Counted from the stretch's first letter, positions 33,037 through 41,725 are shown. The stretch: 64,000 nucleotides of DNA from Methylobacterium radiodurans (GCF_003173735.1 NZ_CP029551.1:1479501-1543500), one strand, 5' to 3'. Made by a program: numbers and translations. The notes: generated from the sequence alone by a model not told the origin.

Positions 33037-33537
33037 CTAAAGCGCCTTCTCGTAGCGCCAGGCCTCCATCCCATCCTCGTAATAATCCGGCCGCACGGCG
33101 AAGCGCGTGTAGCCCCGGCGCTCGTAGAGCCGGATGCCGGCGCCGTTGTCGGCCCGGACCTCCAGGCGCAGGCGGTCGCAGCCCCGGGCGCTCGCCTCGG
33201 CTTCCGCCGCACCCAGGAGCGTGCCGCCGATGCCGAGACCGCCGCGGGCGGGCGACACGGCGATCGAGGAGAGCCGAGCGATGCGGCTCGCGCGCCGCCG
33301 CTCCAGCACGGCCGCCCCGACCAGAACCTCCTCGCCGCCTTCCAGGGCAAGCGCCACCACGACGCTCATGGTGGGCGAATCGATCGCGTGGCGGATCGCC
33401 CGGCGCTCGGCCCGGTCGGTGGCGAAGGCGGCGTGTTCCAGCGCGACGAGGGCGTCGAGGTCGGCACGCCGGGCCGGGCGCAGGACGATGTGCGCCGCCG
33501 TCTCCTCCGTGCCGGCGCTGGCCGGCCGCGCCGCCAT
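33037..33537 (-). CDS. GNAT N-acetyltransferase (RimI-like)
   Basis: Acetyl-CoA-dependent acetyltransferase. The acetyl-CoA binding loop is IAVSPARGGLGIGGTLL, the preceding strand is RIARLSSIAV, and the C-terminal strand and helix are RLRLEVRADNGAGIRLYERRGY, all RimI-style. I start at ATG 33535-33537 (MAARPASAG), 166 residues; the frame is open to 33675 with a GTG, but those extra residues look unlike any domain. Protein N-terminal or small-amine acetylation are both possible. Confidence 0.8.
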   Translation of the reverse strand: MAARPASAGTEETAAHIVLRPARRADLDALVALEHAAFATDRAERRAIRHAIDSPTMSVVVALALEGGEEVLVGAAVLERRRASRIARLSSIAVSPARGGLGIGGTLLGAAEAEASARGCDRLRLEVRADNGAGIRLYERRGYTRFAVRPDYYEDGMEAWRYEKAL

Positions 33538-33939
33538 GTGCGAGCGGGCCGCGCTCACCGGGAAGCCCCGGGTCGGATCGGGCGGCGGGGCGGCATCGTC
33601 GGGCAGGCCATGAATTCGCTCAAGCTCCGGGGCGTGCGCCGGTCCCGGCCGGACCGCTCGGCCGATCGGGATCACTTACGTACGTAGCCGCAGAGGACAT
33701 GCCCGCGCGCCGCCCGTTTGGGAAGCCCGCGCGGCCACGGCGCGTCGTTTGTGCAACAGCCTGCCACGGCGGTGGGTTGCGCCCGGAAATCACAGCCCGG
33801 TGCCTTGTGCGCAGGCTGACGCGGCCGTATATCGCCCCTGCCCAATTTCGCACGTGCCTGTGGCCGCGTGTCGGTTGGTGGGCATCCGGTCAACTGCCGG
33901 ACAGCCGCCAGGGGTCTTAAAGGATCGATGGTCGCAAGG
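33538..33939. other. Intergenic stretch without recognised gene
   Basis: Between the GNAT start and the ornithine decarboxylase leader. Only short frames without ribosome-binding sites are present. The composition around 33640-33900 is a little less GC-rich, and the promoters of both the leftward GNAT gene and the rightward leader RNA should lie here. No clear -35/-10 pair could be defended. Confidence 0.4.
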
Positions 33940-34320
33940 GTGGATCCCTACGGCCGGCATCCGGGTGGCGACACCAGACCCCGACAACAACCGACAGCCG
34001 GAGGCGAAACCGGCGAACCCCGCTCTCCACGGGGGACGCAGCTTAAAGCAACGACGAACGGGCTTTTTTGGTCTCGTCGGCCCTCCAAAGGCCGACACCG
34101 AAGAGGCTTGTTTATCCTTGCCCGGCGTGCGGTTGGGGTTTCCCCATACCAATCCACGGCAGCTTCCGGGTGCTCTGCGCCCGCGTATGTCCGCGCGTCT
34201 CCAACGCGTGCGGATGACGCGACGCATCGCCCCCTGACGCCGACGGCCGCCTGCGGCCGTCATGATCGACATCATGCGCCCGCGTGACCGGGCGCAGACG
34301 ATATCTGCTGGGGAACGCTC
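33940..34320 (+). promoter_or_regulatory. Structured 5' leader of ornithine decarboxylase (speF-leader candidate)
   Basis: A conserved speF leader RNA is known upstream of this gene in alphaproteobacteria (Rfam family of that name). The sequence here shows many exact hairpins: 33997-34014 (GCCGG/CCGGC), 34018-34034 (CCCCG/CGGGG), 34076-34096 (GTCGGCC/GGCCGAC), 34242-34261 (GACGGCCG/CGGCCGTC), 34261-34276 (CATGAT/ATCATG) and 34275-34296 (TGCGCCCG/CGGGCGCA). CGACGA at 34052-34057 could instead pair with TCGTCG at 34074-34079, which excludes the 34076 hairpin; a T6 run lies at 34064-34069. An arginine-rich mini-ORF is embedded. Polyamine or ornithine control is inferred. Confidence 0.55.
34187..34237 (+). 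CDS. Arginine-rich leader mini-ORF upstream of ornithine decarboxylase
   Basis: ATG to TGA encodes MSARLQRVRMTRRIAP, 16 residues of which five are Arg. It ends 83 nt before the decarboxylase start, and its stop is followed by three perfect hairpins. In enterobacteria an Arg-rich leader peptide upstream of speF stalls the ribosome in response to ornithine; this could be an independent analogue. There is no strong Shine-Dalgarno sequence, so translation is unproven. Confidence 0.35.
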   Translation: MSARLQRVRMTRRIAP

Positions 34321-35487
34321 ATGACCGATCGTATCCGCGACTTCCTGCGCGTGCGCCGCGACCTCGGCCAGGACGAGGGTCCGGTGATGGTGCTCGACCT
34401 CGAGGTGGTGCGCGACAACTACACGGCGTTCGCCCGCGCGCTCCCCGACACCCGCGTGTTCTACGCCGTCAAGGCGAACCCGGCTCCCGAGGTGCTGCGC
34501 CTCTTGGCCGAGATGGGCTCGTGCTTCGACACGGCGTCCGTCGCCGAGATCGAGATGGCGCTCGCCGCCGGCGCCTCGCCCGACCGCATCTCCTTCGGCA
34601 ACACCATCAAGAAGGAGCGCGACGTCGTCCGCGCGCTGAAGCTCGGCATCCGTCTGTTCGCGGTCGATTGCGAGGTCGAGGCCGACAAGATCGCGCGCGC
34701 GGCCGAGGCCGCCGCGGTCGAGACGGCCGAGATCCAGGTCTTCTGCCGCATCCTCTGCGACGGCGCGGGCGCCGACTGGCCGCTCTCGCGCAAGTTCGGC
34801 TGCGTGCCCGAGATGGCGGTCGACGTGCTGGAGCACGCCCATCGCGCGGGCCTGCACGCCTACGGCGTGTCGTTCCACGTTGGCTCGCAGCAGGCCAACA
34901 CCGAGGCCTGGGACGGGGCGCTGGCCTCGGCCGCGACGATCTTCCAGGAATGCGCCACCCGGGGCATCGGCCTGTCGATGGTCAATCTCGGCGGCGGCTT
35001 CCCGACCAAGTACCTCAAGGCGGTGCCGGGCGTGGAGAGCTACGGCGACGCGATCTTCCGCGCGCTCACCAAGCATTTCGGCAACCAGATCCCGGAGACG
35101 ATCATCGAGCCGGGCCGCGGCATGGTCGGCAATGCCGGCCTGATCGAGGCGGAAGTGGTGCTGGTCTCGAAGAAGTCCCAGGCCGAGGACGAGGTGCGCT
35201 GGGTCTATCTCGACATCGGCAAGTTCGGCGGGCTGGCCGAGACGATGGACGAGTCGATCCGCTACGCGATCCGCACGGAGCACGACGCCGACCGCATGTC
35301 CCCCTGCGTCATCGCCGGGCCGACCTGCGACTCGGTCGATGTTCTGTATGAGAAGCAGCACTACCCGCTGCCGGTTTCCCTCTCGATCGGCGACAAGGTG
35401 CTGATCGAGGGCGCGGGCGCCTACACCACGACCTACGCGGCGGTGGCCTTCAACGGCTTCCCGCCCCTACGCCAGATCGTGATCTGA
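34321..35487 (+). CDS. speF: Ornithine/lysine decarboxylase, alanine-racemase fold (fold III, PLP)
   Basis: 388 residues; decarboxylates ornithine to putrescine (possibly also lysine to cadaverine). The PLP lysine is K51 in FYAVKANPAPEVL. HVGSQ is at 186-190, the phosphate-binding glycines are in VNLGGGFPTKY, EPGRGMVGNAG is present, and the catalytic cysteine is C336 in AGPTCDSVDVLYE. The fold III eukaryote-like ODC is the usual type in alphaproteobacteria, where the gene is often called speF or odc. The ATG at 34321 has GGGGAA upstream. A 16-bp hairpin directly follows the stop. Expression is probably controlled through the structured leader. Confidence 0.93.
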   Translation: MTDRIRDFLRVRRDLGQDEGPVMVLDLEVVRDNYTAFARALPDTRVFYAVKANPAPEVLRLLAEMGSCFDTASVAEIEMALAAGASPDRISFGNTIKKERDVVRALKLGIRLFAVDCEVEADKIARAAEAAAVETAEIQVFCRILCDGAGADWPLSRKFGCVPEMAVDVLEHAHRAGLHAYGVSFHVGSQQANTEAWDGALASAATIFQECATRGIGLSMVNLGGGFPTKYLKAVPGVESYGDAIFRALTKHFGNQIPETIIEPGRGMVGNAGLIEAEVVLVSKKSQAEDEVRWVYLDIGKFGGLAETMDESIRYAIRTEHDADRMSPCVIAGPTCDSVDVLYEKQHYPLPVSLSIGDKVLIEGAGAYTTTYAAVAFNGFPPLRQIVI

Positions 35488-35522
35488 CCTGCATCGGCGC
35501 GCGGAACGCGCGCCGATGCAGG
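35488..35522 (+). terminator. Perfect 16-bp hairpin directly after ornithine decarboxylase
   Basis: CCTGCATCGGCGCGCG (35488-35503) and its exact reverse complement (35507-35522) around GAA, beginning at the base after the TGA. No T run follows, so it may be a terminator needing other factors or a 3'-end stabiliser. Confidence 0.65.
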
Positions 35523-35635
35523 CGGGTTCTCGAACCCCACGCTGCAAAGCCTTGCAGATCCCCGTCCGGCCGCCTTCCGCGGCCCGGCCGGTCTCGTGTC
35601 CACGCCCCATTCATCGATCCCGGGGATGATCGGTC

Positions 35636-36184
35636 ATGATCGAGATCCGCACCGAGCACGCTGCCGACGTCGCGCCGCGCGAGCGCCTGCTCGACGCCTG
35701 CTTCGGCCCGAACCGCTTCGCCAAGACCTCCGAGCGCCTGCGCGAGGGGCGTGTCCCCACGCGCGGCCTTGCCTTCACGGCGACGCGCGCCGGCCGGCTC
35801 GTCGGCACCGTGCGCCTGTGGAACGTTGATGCGGGCGGCTGCCCGGCGCTGCTCCTCGGCCCGCTCGCGGTCGATCCGGCGATCCAGCGCCAGGGACTCG
35901 GTAGCGTGCTGATGCAGGCGGCGCTCGGCCGCGCGGAGGCGCTCGGCCACGGGGCGGTACTGCTCGTCGGCGACGCGCCCTACTACGCCCGCTTCGGCTT
36001 CGACGGGGCGGCGGCGCAGGATCTTGCCATGCCGGGGCCATTCGAGCGTCAGCGCTTCCTCGGGCTGGAACTGCGCTCGGGCGCGCTCGCCGGCGCCGCG
36101 GGTATCCTGCGAGCGACCGGCGCGCCCGCCCCGGTGCCGGCCGTCGAGACCTTCGCCGAGGTGGCGCGACGACGCGCTGCGTAA
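35636..36184 (+). CDS. GNAT N-acetyltransferase (YhbS-like)
   Basis: 182 residues. It begins MIEIRTEHAADVAPRERLLD. The acetyl-CoA loop is in LLLGPLAVDPAIQRQGLGSVLM (RxxGxG), with VLLVGDAPYYARFGFD typical of the YhbS subgroup. It lies 148 nt after the decarboxylase on the same strand, beyond the hairpin. Conserved adjacency to ODC would suggest polyamine acetylation, but I cannot test that here, so only general acetyltransferase activity is supported. Confidence 0.88.
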   Translation: MIEIRTEHAADVAPRERLLDACFGPNRFAKTSERLREGRVPTRGLAFTATRAGRLVGTVRLWNVDAGGCPALLLGPLAVDPAIQRQGLGSVLMQAALGRAEALGHGAVLLVGDAPYYARFGFDGAAAQDLAMPGPFERQRFLGLELRSGALAGAAGILRATGAPAPVPAVETFAEVARRRAA

Positions 36185-36228
36185 GGGCTGAAGGGTCGTC
36201 CGGATGATGGCCGCGGACGCCCGCGGAT

Positions 36229-36260
36229 CCCCTCTCCCCGCCCAAGGGCAGAGGGGGAGG
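36229..36260. terminator. CT-rich imperfect hairpin between convergent genes
   Basis: CCCTCT pairs with AGAGGG, with an inner GCCC-AA-GGGC and a C4 bulge. It lies between the convergent YhbS-like GNAT gene and queE and resembles the CT-rich palindromes at 32986 and 59296, so it may be a dispersed repeat used as a terminator. Confidence 0.5.
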
Positions 36261-36274
36261 CGCGGCACGAGCCC

Positions 36275-36907
36275 CTACGGAATGTCGAGGATCTTGTGCG
36301 TCTGCAGCGACAGGCGCCAGCGCGCGTCGCGGCGGCAGTAATCCACCGCCGCGCGCGTGTTCTCGGCCCCGGCCGGCCCGTCCATCGGCTGGAGGAAGCG
36401 GTGGCGGAAGGGCAGGTCGGCGAGCGTCGCCGGGTCGATCTCGGGCTGGGGGTAGACCAGCTTCAACTCGTGGCCGGAGCGCTGGACCAGCGGGTTCGCG
36501 CCCTTCGGGCTGACGCAGATCCAGTCGATGCCATCGGGGGCCGCCACCGTGCCGTTCGTCTCGACCGCAATCTCGAAGCCGCGCGCGTGGACCGCCGCGA
36601 TCAGGGACGCATCGAGCTGCAGCAGCGGCTCGCCGCCGGTGAAGACGACGTAGCGGGCGTGGGCGCCGCCCTCCCAGGTCCGGTCGATGGCGTCTGCCAG
36701 AGCGTCGGCCTCGGCGAAGCGGCCGCCGCCCGGCCCGTTCACGCCGACGAAATCCGTGTCGCAGAAGCGGCAGGCAGCGGTGGCGCGATCCTGCTCGCGG
36801 CCCGACCAGAGGTTGCAACCCGCGAAACGGCAGAACACCGCCGCACGGCCCGCCTGCGCGCCCTCGCCCTGGAGGGTGTGGAAGAGTTCCTTGACCGCGT
36901 ACGCCAT
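36275..36907 (-). CDS. queE: 7-carboxy-7-deazaguanine synthase (radical SAM)
   Basis: Converts 6-carboxy-tetrahydropterin to 7-carboxy-7-deazaguanine in queuosine biosynthesis. 210 residues from the ATG at 36905-36907 (MAYAVKELFHTLQGEG, the standard QueE start); the frame is open further up without homology. The radical-SAM cluster cysteines follow the QueE spacing Cx14Cx2C: C31 in AGCNLWSG, C46 and C49 in ACRFCDTDF. VFTGGEPLLQLD and FEIAVETNGT are also diagnostic. It stands alone; queC and queD are not in the window. Its promoter lies in the 263-nt gap shared with the carboxypeptidase gene. Confidence 0.95.
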   Translation of the reverse strand: MAYAVKELFHTLQGEGAQAGRAAVFCRFAGCNLWSGREQDRATAACRFCDTDFVGVNGPGGGRFAEADALADAIDRTWEGGAHARYVVFTGGEPLLQLDASLIAAVHARGFEIAVETNGTVAAPDGIDWICVSPKGANPLVQRSGHELKLVYPQPEIDPATLADLPFRHRFLQPMDGPAGAENTRAAVDYCRRDARWRLSLQTHKILDIP

Positions 36908-37170
36908 CGTCCTGCCGTTCGGCTCCCGCGCTCGACCCTTTGCGCGGTGCACAAGACCTGCAGATAAGCGTCCCGGCCTGGATGCGCCATCGCGGGCGCG
37001 CCATGCTCTCGCCACGGTGGCCGCGTTGAACGGCTCCGGGGTGCAGATCCGATCGACCGGGCTCGCCGGACCGCGCTGACCGTCCTACCTCCGCCCTCGT
37101 GTTTCGGCGGTGCGGAAGGGACAGCGGGTCTCAGGCGCTGCCGCGGCGTTCCACACCGAAGTCAGGCCGG

Positions 37171-38694
37171 ATGTCGAATCGAATTCTGAAGCGCTTCGCC
37201 GGCGCGGTCGCGGCGCTCGCGGTGCTGGTCGGAGCGGCGGAGGCCGCCACGGCGCCGATCCTGCTGGTCGATGCCGAGACCGGCAAGGTGATCTACGGGC
37301 AGGCGGCGACCGATCCCTGGTACCCGGCCTCGATCACCAAGCTGATGACGGCCTACGTCGCCCTCGACCTCGTGCGGCAGGGGCGCGCCTCCCTCGACAC
37401 GCTGATCACCATCTCGCCGGCCGCGGCCGCCGAGCCGCCCTCGAAGATGGGCTTCCGACCCGGCACGCAGCTCACCCTCGACAACGCCCTCAAGATCATC
37501 ATGGTCAAGTCGGCCAACGACGTGTCCTGGGCGATCGGCGAGAGCCTCGGCGGCTCCGTCGAGGGCTTCTCCGACATGATGAACGAGACCTCGCGGCGCA
37601 TCGGCATGCACGAGAGCCGCTGGTACAACCCGAACGGCCTGCCGGACGCCCGGCAATGGACCTCGGCCCGCGACATGGCGGTGCTCGCCCGCGCGCTGAT
37701 GCGCGACTTCCCCCAGCACCGCGACCTGTTCTCGATCTCGGCGATCCAGTTCGGCAAGTCCGTGATGGCCAACCACAACGGCCTGCTCGGGCGCTACGCA
37801 GGCGCCGACGGCATGAAGACCGGCTTCATCTGCTCGGGCGGCTTCAACGTGGTGGCGAGCGCTACCCGCAACGGACGCCGGGTCATCGCGGTGGTGATGG
37901 GCCAGCCGAGCGCGCGCGAGCGCGACCTGAAGACGGCCGACCTGTTCGACTACGCCTTCACCCAGTCGGCCGGGTGGACCAGCCCGAGCCTCGACGCGCT
38001 GCCGGCCTCGGCGAGCGCGGCGCCGCCCGACATGCGGCCCTTCATCTGCGGCGGCCGCAAGGCGCCCGCGATCGACGAGGGCCCGGGCGCCATCGCCGGC
38101 AACGGCGCCGAGGGCGCCATCGCGCAGTTCATGGGCCAGACCGCCGCCGCCTCGCCGGCCGCCGCCATGGCGGCCTTCAGCACCGCGGCGATCCGCAACC
38201 GCACGCTGCCGCCGCGGGCGCCGCTTCAGCCGATCGCGGTCTGGATCGGCCGCAGCCCGGCCGAGGGCCAGACCCTGCTGGCCGAGCAGGAGAACGCCGC
38301 CAAGAATGCGGCGGCGGAAGCCCGCGCCGCCAAGCTCGAGGCCGCCAAGGCCAAGCGCGAGGCGGCCAAGGAGGCTCGCGCCGCCAAGCTCGCGCAGGCG
38401 AAGGAGCGCGCCGCGGAGGCCAAGGCGAGCGCGGCGGCCAACGCCCCGGCGAAGCCGAAGCCCGCCGCCGTCGCCGCCAAGGCGGCGCCCGCGCAGAAGG
38501 CCGCCGCGCGCAAGCCGCAATCCGGCGGCATCCCGCAGAGCGCGACCGCCTACACCTCCACGGCGGCCGACACGCCCGTGATCCCGGCGGCCAAGGCGAA
38601 GCCGGCGCACAAGCCCGTCGCCAAGTCATCCTCTAAGCCCGCGCAGCAGGCCAAGGCGGCGAACAAGCCGGCGAAGCCGAAGGCGGACGAGTAG
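37171..38694 (+). CDS. D-alanyl-D-alanine carboxypeptidase (S11, PBP5/6-like) with Lys/Ala-rich tail
   Basis: Periplasmic peptidoglycan enzyme that trims the terminal D-Ala of pentapeptides. 507 residues. A signal peptide (FAGAVAALAVLVGAAEAATAP) precedes the serine active-site motifs SITK (S54-K57), SAN (114-116) and KTG (216-218). The usual S11 enzyme is about 380-400 residues. Here the part from about residue 365 onward is unusual: about 140 residues dominated by Ala, Lys and Glu, first helical (AAKLEAAKAKREAAKEARAA), then Pro/Lys/Ala-rich like histone H1. The tail could bind the cell wall or teichoic-like polyanions. ATG at 37171. Confidence 0.92.
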   Translation: MSNRILKRFAGAVAALAVLVGAAEAATAPILLVDAETGKVIYGQAATDPWYPASITKLMTAYVALDLVRQGRASLDTLITISPAAAAEPPSKMGFRPGTQLTLDNALKIIMVKSANDVSWAIGESLGGSVEGFSDMMNETSRRIGMHESRWYNPNGLPDARQWTSARDMAVLARALMRDFPQHRDLFSISAIQFGKSVMANHNGLLGRYAGADGMKTGFICSGGFNVVASATRNGRRVIAVVMGQPSARERDLKTADLFDYAFTQSAGWTSPSLDALPASASAAPPDMRPFICGGRKAPAIDEGPGAIAGNGAEGAIAQFMGQTAAASPAAAMAAFSTAAIRNRTLPPRAPLQPIAVWIGRSPAEGQTLLAEQENAAKNAAAEARAAKLEAAKAKREAAKEARAAKLAQAKERAAEAKASAAANAPAKPKPAAVAAKAAPAQKAAARKPQSGGIPQSATAYTSTAADTPVIPAAKAKPAHKPVAKSSSKPAQQAKAANKPAKPKADE

Positions 38695-38713
38695 GGGAGG
38701 GCGCGCGGCGCCT

Positions 38714-40030
38714 TCAGGTGAGGATCCGGCCGCGCGTCTCCTCGCGGATCCCCGCGACCGCGAGGGCGGCGAGCGCGAGCAGCACCGCGAACAGCCCGAT
38801 CGCCGCCGCGAAGCTCACCGCCACCACGAGCCCGAGCGCCGAGGGGGCGAGCAGCCCCCCGACCCGCGCCAGCGCCCCGGCCGCGCCCATGCCGGTGGCG
38901 CGCGCGGCGGTGGGGAAGAGCTCCGGCGTGAAGGCGTAGAGCGCGCCCCAGGCGCCGAGCATGGCGAAGCTCATCAGCAGGGTCGCGCCGGAGATCACCA
39001 GCGGATCGACGGTCGCGACGTAGAGCGAGCAGCCGGCTGCCGCCGTCAGCAGGAAGCCGATCAGCGTGCGCCGCCGCCCCCAGCGCTCGACCCCGTAGGC
39101 GGCGAGCGCGTAGCCCGGCAGCTGAGCGAGCGCCACCAGCACGAGGAAACCCTGCGCCCGCAGGAAGCCGAGCCCCGAGGCCGCGAGCTGGGCCGGCAGC
39201 CAGACAAACAGCCCGTAATAGGCCATCGAGACCAAGAGCCAGACCGCCAGGATCAGCAGGAACGGCCGCCGCAGGGGCGCCGCCAGCAGGCGCGGCGGTG
39301 GGCCCGCCTCGGGCTCGCGCCGGAGCGTGCCCGCCGTAAAGGGGCGCCCGTTCGCCGCCGCCATCCGGGCGAGCACCCTGTCGGCCGCGTCGAGCCGGCC
39401 CCGGCGCCAGAGGAAGTAGGGCGATTCCGGCACCCAGAAGCGCAGGCCCACGCCCAGGAGCGCCGGCAGGGCAGTGGCCGCGAAGATCCAGCGCCAGCCG
39501 TCCGGACCGCCCCAGGCGGCAGCCGCCCAGCTCACCAGCGCGAGAGCCAGGGTGCCCACGGCCCAGAACGCTTCGAGCAGGACGAGCCAGCGCCCGCGGC
39601 GGGCGGCCGGCAGGAACTCGGCCATCGCGGCGTAGTCCACCGGCAGGGTGCCGCCGACCGCGGCGCCCGTGAGGAAGCGCAGGGCCAACAGGCTCGCGAA
39701 GTCGGGCGCCAGCGCCGAGGCGAGGCCGAAGGCGGCGTCCGCCAGCACGGTGCCGATCAGGACCGCGCGCCGCCCGACCCGGTCGGCGAGACGCCCGAAG
39801 CCCCAGGCCCCGAGCATCATGCCGAGGAAGAAGGCGGTGCCGACTTGGATCGCCTGCGGCACCGGGATGCCGAACGACGTTGCCAGCGTCGGGGCCGCGA
39901 AGCCGATCGCCAGCACCTGCATCGCGTCGGCCGCCCAAACGAGGCCGAAGATCGCCAGGAGGCGGGCCTGAAACCGGCCGGTCCCGACCCGCGCGAGGGC
40001 CGCGTCCAGGGAATTCGCCGCACCCGTCAT
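38714..40030 (-). CDS. MFS transporter, sugar/aromatic acid porter type
   Basis: 438 residues and twelve predicted membrane helices. The MFS motif between helices 2 and 3 is GFGRLADRVGRRAVL, and the second copy after helix 8 is YGVERWGRRRTLIG. WVPESPYFLWRRGRLDAADRVL in the central loop is typical of the sugar porter/SV2-like group that carries sugars or organic acids in symport with protons. It starts 95 nt from the divergent RraA-like gene, so the pair may share control. Substrate unknown. Confidence 0.9.
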   Translation of the reverse strand: MTGAANSLDAALARVGTGRFQARLLAIFGLVWAADAMQVLAIGFAAPTLATSFGIPVPQAIQVGTAFFLGMMLGAWGFGRLADRVGRRAVLIGTVLADAAFGLASALAPDFASLLALRFLTGAAVGGTLPVDYAAMAEFLPAARRGRWLVLLEAFWAVGTLALALVSWAAAAWGGPDGWRWIFAATALPALLGVGLRFWVPESPYFLWRRGRLDAADRVLARMAAANGRPFTAGTLRREPEAGPPPRLLAAPLRRPFLLILAVWLLVSMAYYGLFVWLPAQLAASGLGFLRAQGFLVLVALAQLPGYALAAYGVERWGRRRTLIGFLLTAAAGCSLYVATVDPLVISGATLLMSFAMLGAWGALYAFTPELFPTAARATGMGAAGALARVGGLLAPSALGLVVAVSFAAAIGLFAVLLALAALAVAGIREETRGRILT

Positions 40031-40125
40031 GCTATGGTCCGCCTCGCGTCGTGCTTCGGGCCCGGCGCGTGAGGCCCGGTCGCGCCCTCTTACCGCAGCT
40101 TGACCGCCGACGAAGCGGAGATCCG

Positions 40126-40803
40126 ATGCCCGTCACGATTCACGCCGTGCCCGAGGGCGGACTCAGTGAGGCCGAGATCGCGCGCTGGCGCGCGGTGCCG
40201 GTCGCGGTCGCGGCCGACCTCGCCCGCGGGGCCGACCAGATTGACCCGGCGATCCGGCCGCTCAACCCGCCGGGGCGCCAGCCGCGCCTGTTCGGTCGGG
40301 CGGTCACGGCCCTCTGTGAGCCGCCGGATTTCGGTGCGGTGCTGCACGCGGTCGAGCGGATCGGCCCGGGCGACGTGCTGGTGATCGCGGCGGGCGGCCG
40401 GTCCGAGACCGCGATGATCGGCGAGATCGTGGGCGGCCACCTGCGCCGCCGGGGCGGGGTCGGCCTCGTCTGCGACGGAGCGATCCGCGACGTCGGCGTG
40501 CTGGCGGGCTGGGCCGACCTCTCGGTCTTCACCCGGGCGATCACGCCCCGCGGCCCGGCCTCCGCCGAGCGTGGGGCGGTGAACGCGCCGGTGGTCGTCG
40601 GCGGCCGGCTCGTCGCCGCGGGCGACCTGATCATCGGCGATGACGACGGACTCGTCGCGCTCGCGCCGGAGACGGCGCGGGACCGCATCGGCGACGCGGA
40701 GGCGAAGCTCGCCCGGGAGGCGGAGTGGGAGGCGAGCCTCGCGGCCGGCCGCTCGGTCCGCGAGACTTTCGGAATCGCAGCGGCGGTCGGGGACGGCGCG
40801 TGA
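40126..40803 (+). CDS. RraA-like protein / HMG-CHA aldolase family
   Basis: 225 residues of the RraA fold, which includes ribonuclease E inhibitors and class II aldolases for 4-hydroxy-4-methyl- and 4-carboxy-4-hydroxy-2-oxoadipate (LigK/ProA). The signature GDVLVIAAGGRSETAMIGEI and VGLVCDGAIRDVGVLAG supply the conserved Arg-Asp (R121, D122) used to bind pyruvate and metal. The length and the PRGPASAERGAVNAPVVVGG loop fit the aldolase branch, as does its place beside a LigI-like lactonase and an aromatic acid transporter. ATG at 40126. The lactonase gene is convergent (31 nt gap). Confidence 0.85.
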   Translation: MPVTIHAVPEGGLSEAEIARWRAVPVAVAADLARGADQIDPAIRPLNPPGRQPRLFGRAVTALCEPPDFGAVLHAVERIGPGDVLVIAAGGRSETAMIGEIVGGHLRRRGGVGLVCDGAIRDVGVLAGWADLSVFTRAITPRGPASAERGAVNAPVVVGGRLVAAGDLIIGDDDGLVALAPETARDRIGDAEAKLAREAEWEASLAAGRSVRETFGIAAAVGDGA

Positions 40804-40834
40804 GGACGCGGCGCAGCCCGGATCCGCCTCAGTC

Positions 40835-41725
40835 TCAGCCCGGATCGGAGAAGCCGTAGAGCCGGCGCGGGTTGTCCACGAAGTACCGGCGGCGGTCCGC
40901 CTCGTCCGGGATCCAGTCCGCCACGAGGTCGAGCAGGTCGCCGATCCGCGGCGGCCCGGCCCAGGCGGCGACGTGCGGCCAGTCCGAGCCCCAGAGGCAG
41001 CGCCCGGGCGCCGCCGCGTGCAGCGCGCGGGCGAAGGGGATCGTGTCGGCGAAGGGCGCGCCCGCGACCGAGGTGCGGAAGGCGCCCGACAGCTTCACCC
41101 AGGCCCCGTCGCGCACGAGATCGACCAGCGTGCGGAAGCCCGGATCGTCGAGCCCGGCCGAGGTCGGCATGTGGCCCATATGATCGACCACGAAGGGCAC
41201 CGGCAGGCGCGCGAGCCGGGTGGCCAGCGGCGGCATCTGGCGGGCGTCGATCAGGAACTGCAGGTGCCAGCCCATCTCACGGGCGAGTGCGCCGTAGGCC
41301 TCCAGATCCGCGAAGCCGACGCCGCCGCCGAACAGCACGTTGAGCCGCAGGCCCGCCACGCCCGCCGCCTTGAGGTCGGCCAACTCCCGGTCGGGCAGGC
41401 CGAGCGGGATCACCGCGACGCCGCGCAGGCGCTCGGGGTTTGCCCGCAGGGTCTCGACCATGCGCCGGTTGTCGGTGCCGTGTACGCTGACCTGGATCAG
41501 CACGCCGTTGGCCATGCCGGTCGCGTCGAGCATCGCGAGGTAGCGCTCGCCGGGCGCGGCGGGCGGGGTGTAGCTGCGCTCCGGCACCAGCGGGTAGGCG
41601 GGCGGCAGGCCGATGACGTGGGCGTGGGTGTCGACCGCGCCCGCCGGCACCCGGTAGCGCGTCGGGCCGCGCGGGCTCGGATCGGGGGCGGGGCAGGGGG
41701 GACTCGCGTCCGATGTCTCGCTCAT
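40835..41725 (-). CDS. Amidohydrolase, 2-pyrone-4,6-dicarboxylate lactonase-like (LigI-type)
   Basis: 296 residues from the ATG at 41723-41725 preceded by GGAGG; a second ATG at 41750-41752 overlaps the upstream stop (TGATG) but has no good binding site. TIM-barrel metal residues: VDTHAHVIG (HxH), PFVVDHMGHMP and LWGSDWPH. The opening PAGAVDTHAHVIGL and the closing YFVDNPRRLYGF are typical of the LigI/2-amidohydrolase branch that hydrolyses lactones in aromatic breakdown. It follows the MFS gene on the same strand in what looks like one operon. Confidence 0.87.
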   Translation of the reverse strand: MSETSDASPPCPAPDPSPRGPTRYRVPAGAVDTHAHVIGLPPAYPLVPERSYTPPAAPGERYLAMLDATGMANGVLIQVSVHGTDNRRMVETLRANPERLRGVAVIPLGLPDRELADLKAAGVAGLRLNVLFGGGVGFADLEAYGALAREMGWHLQFLIDARQMPPLATRLARLPVPFVVDHMGHMPTSAGLDDPGFRTLVDLVRDGAWVKLSGAFRTSVAGAPFADTIPFARALHAAAPGRCLWGSDWPHVAAWAGPPRIGDLLDLVADWIPDEADRRRYFVDNPRRLYGFSDPG

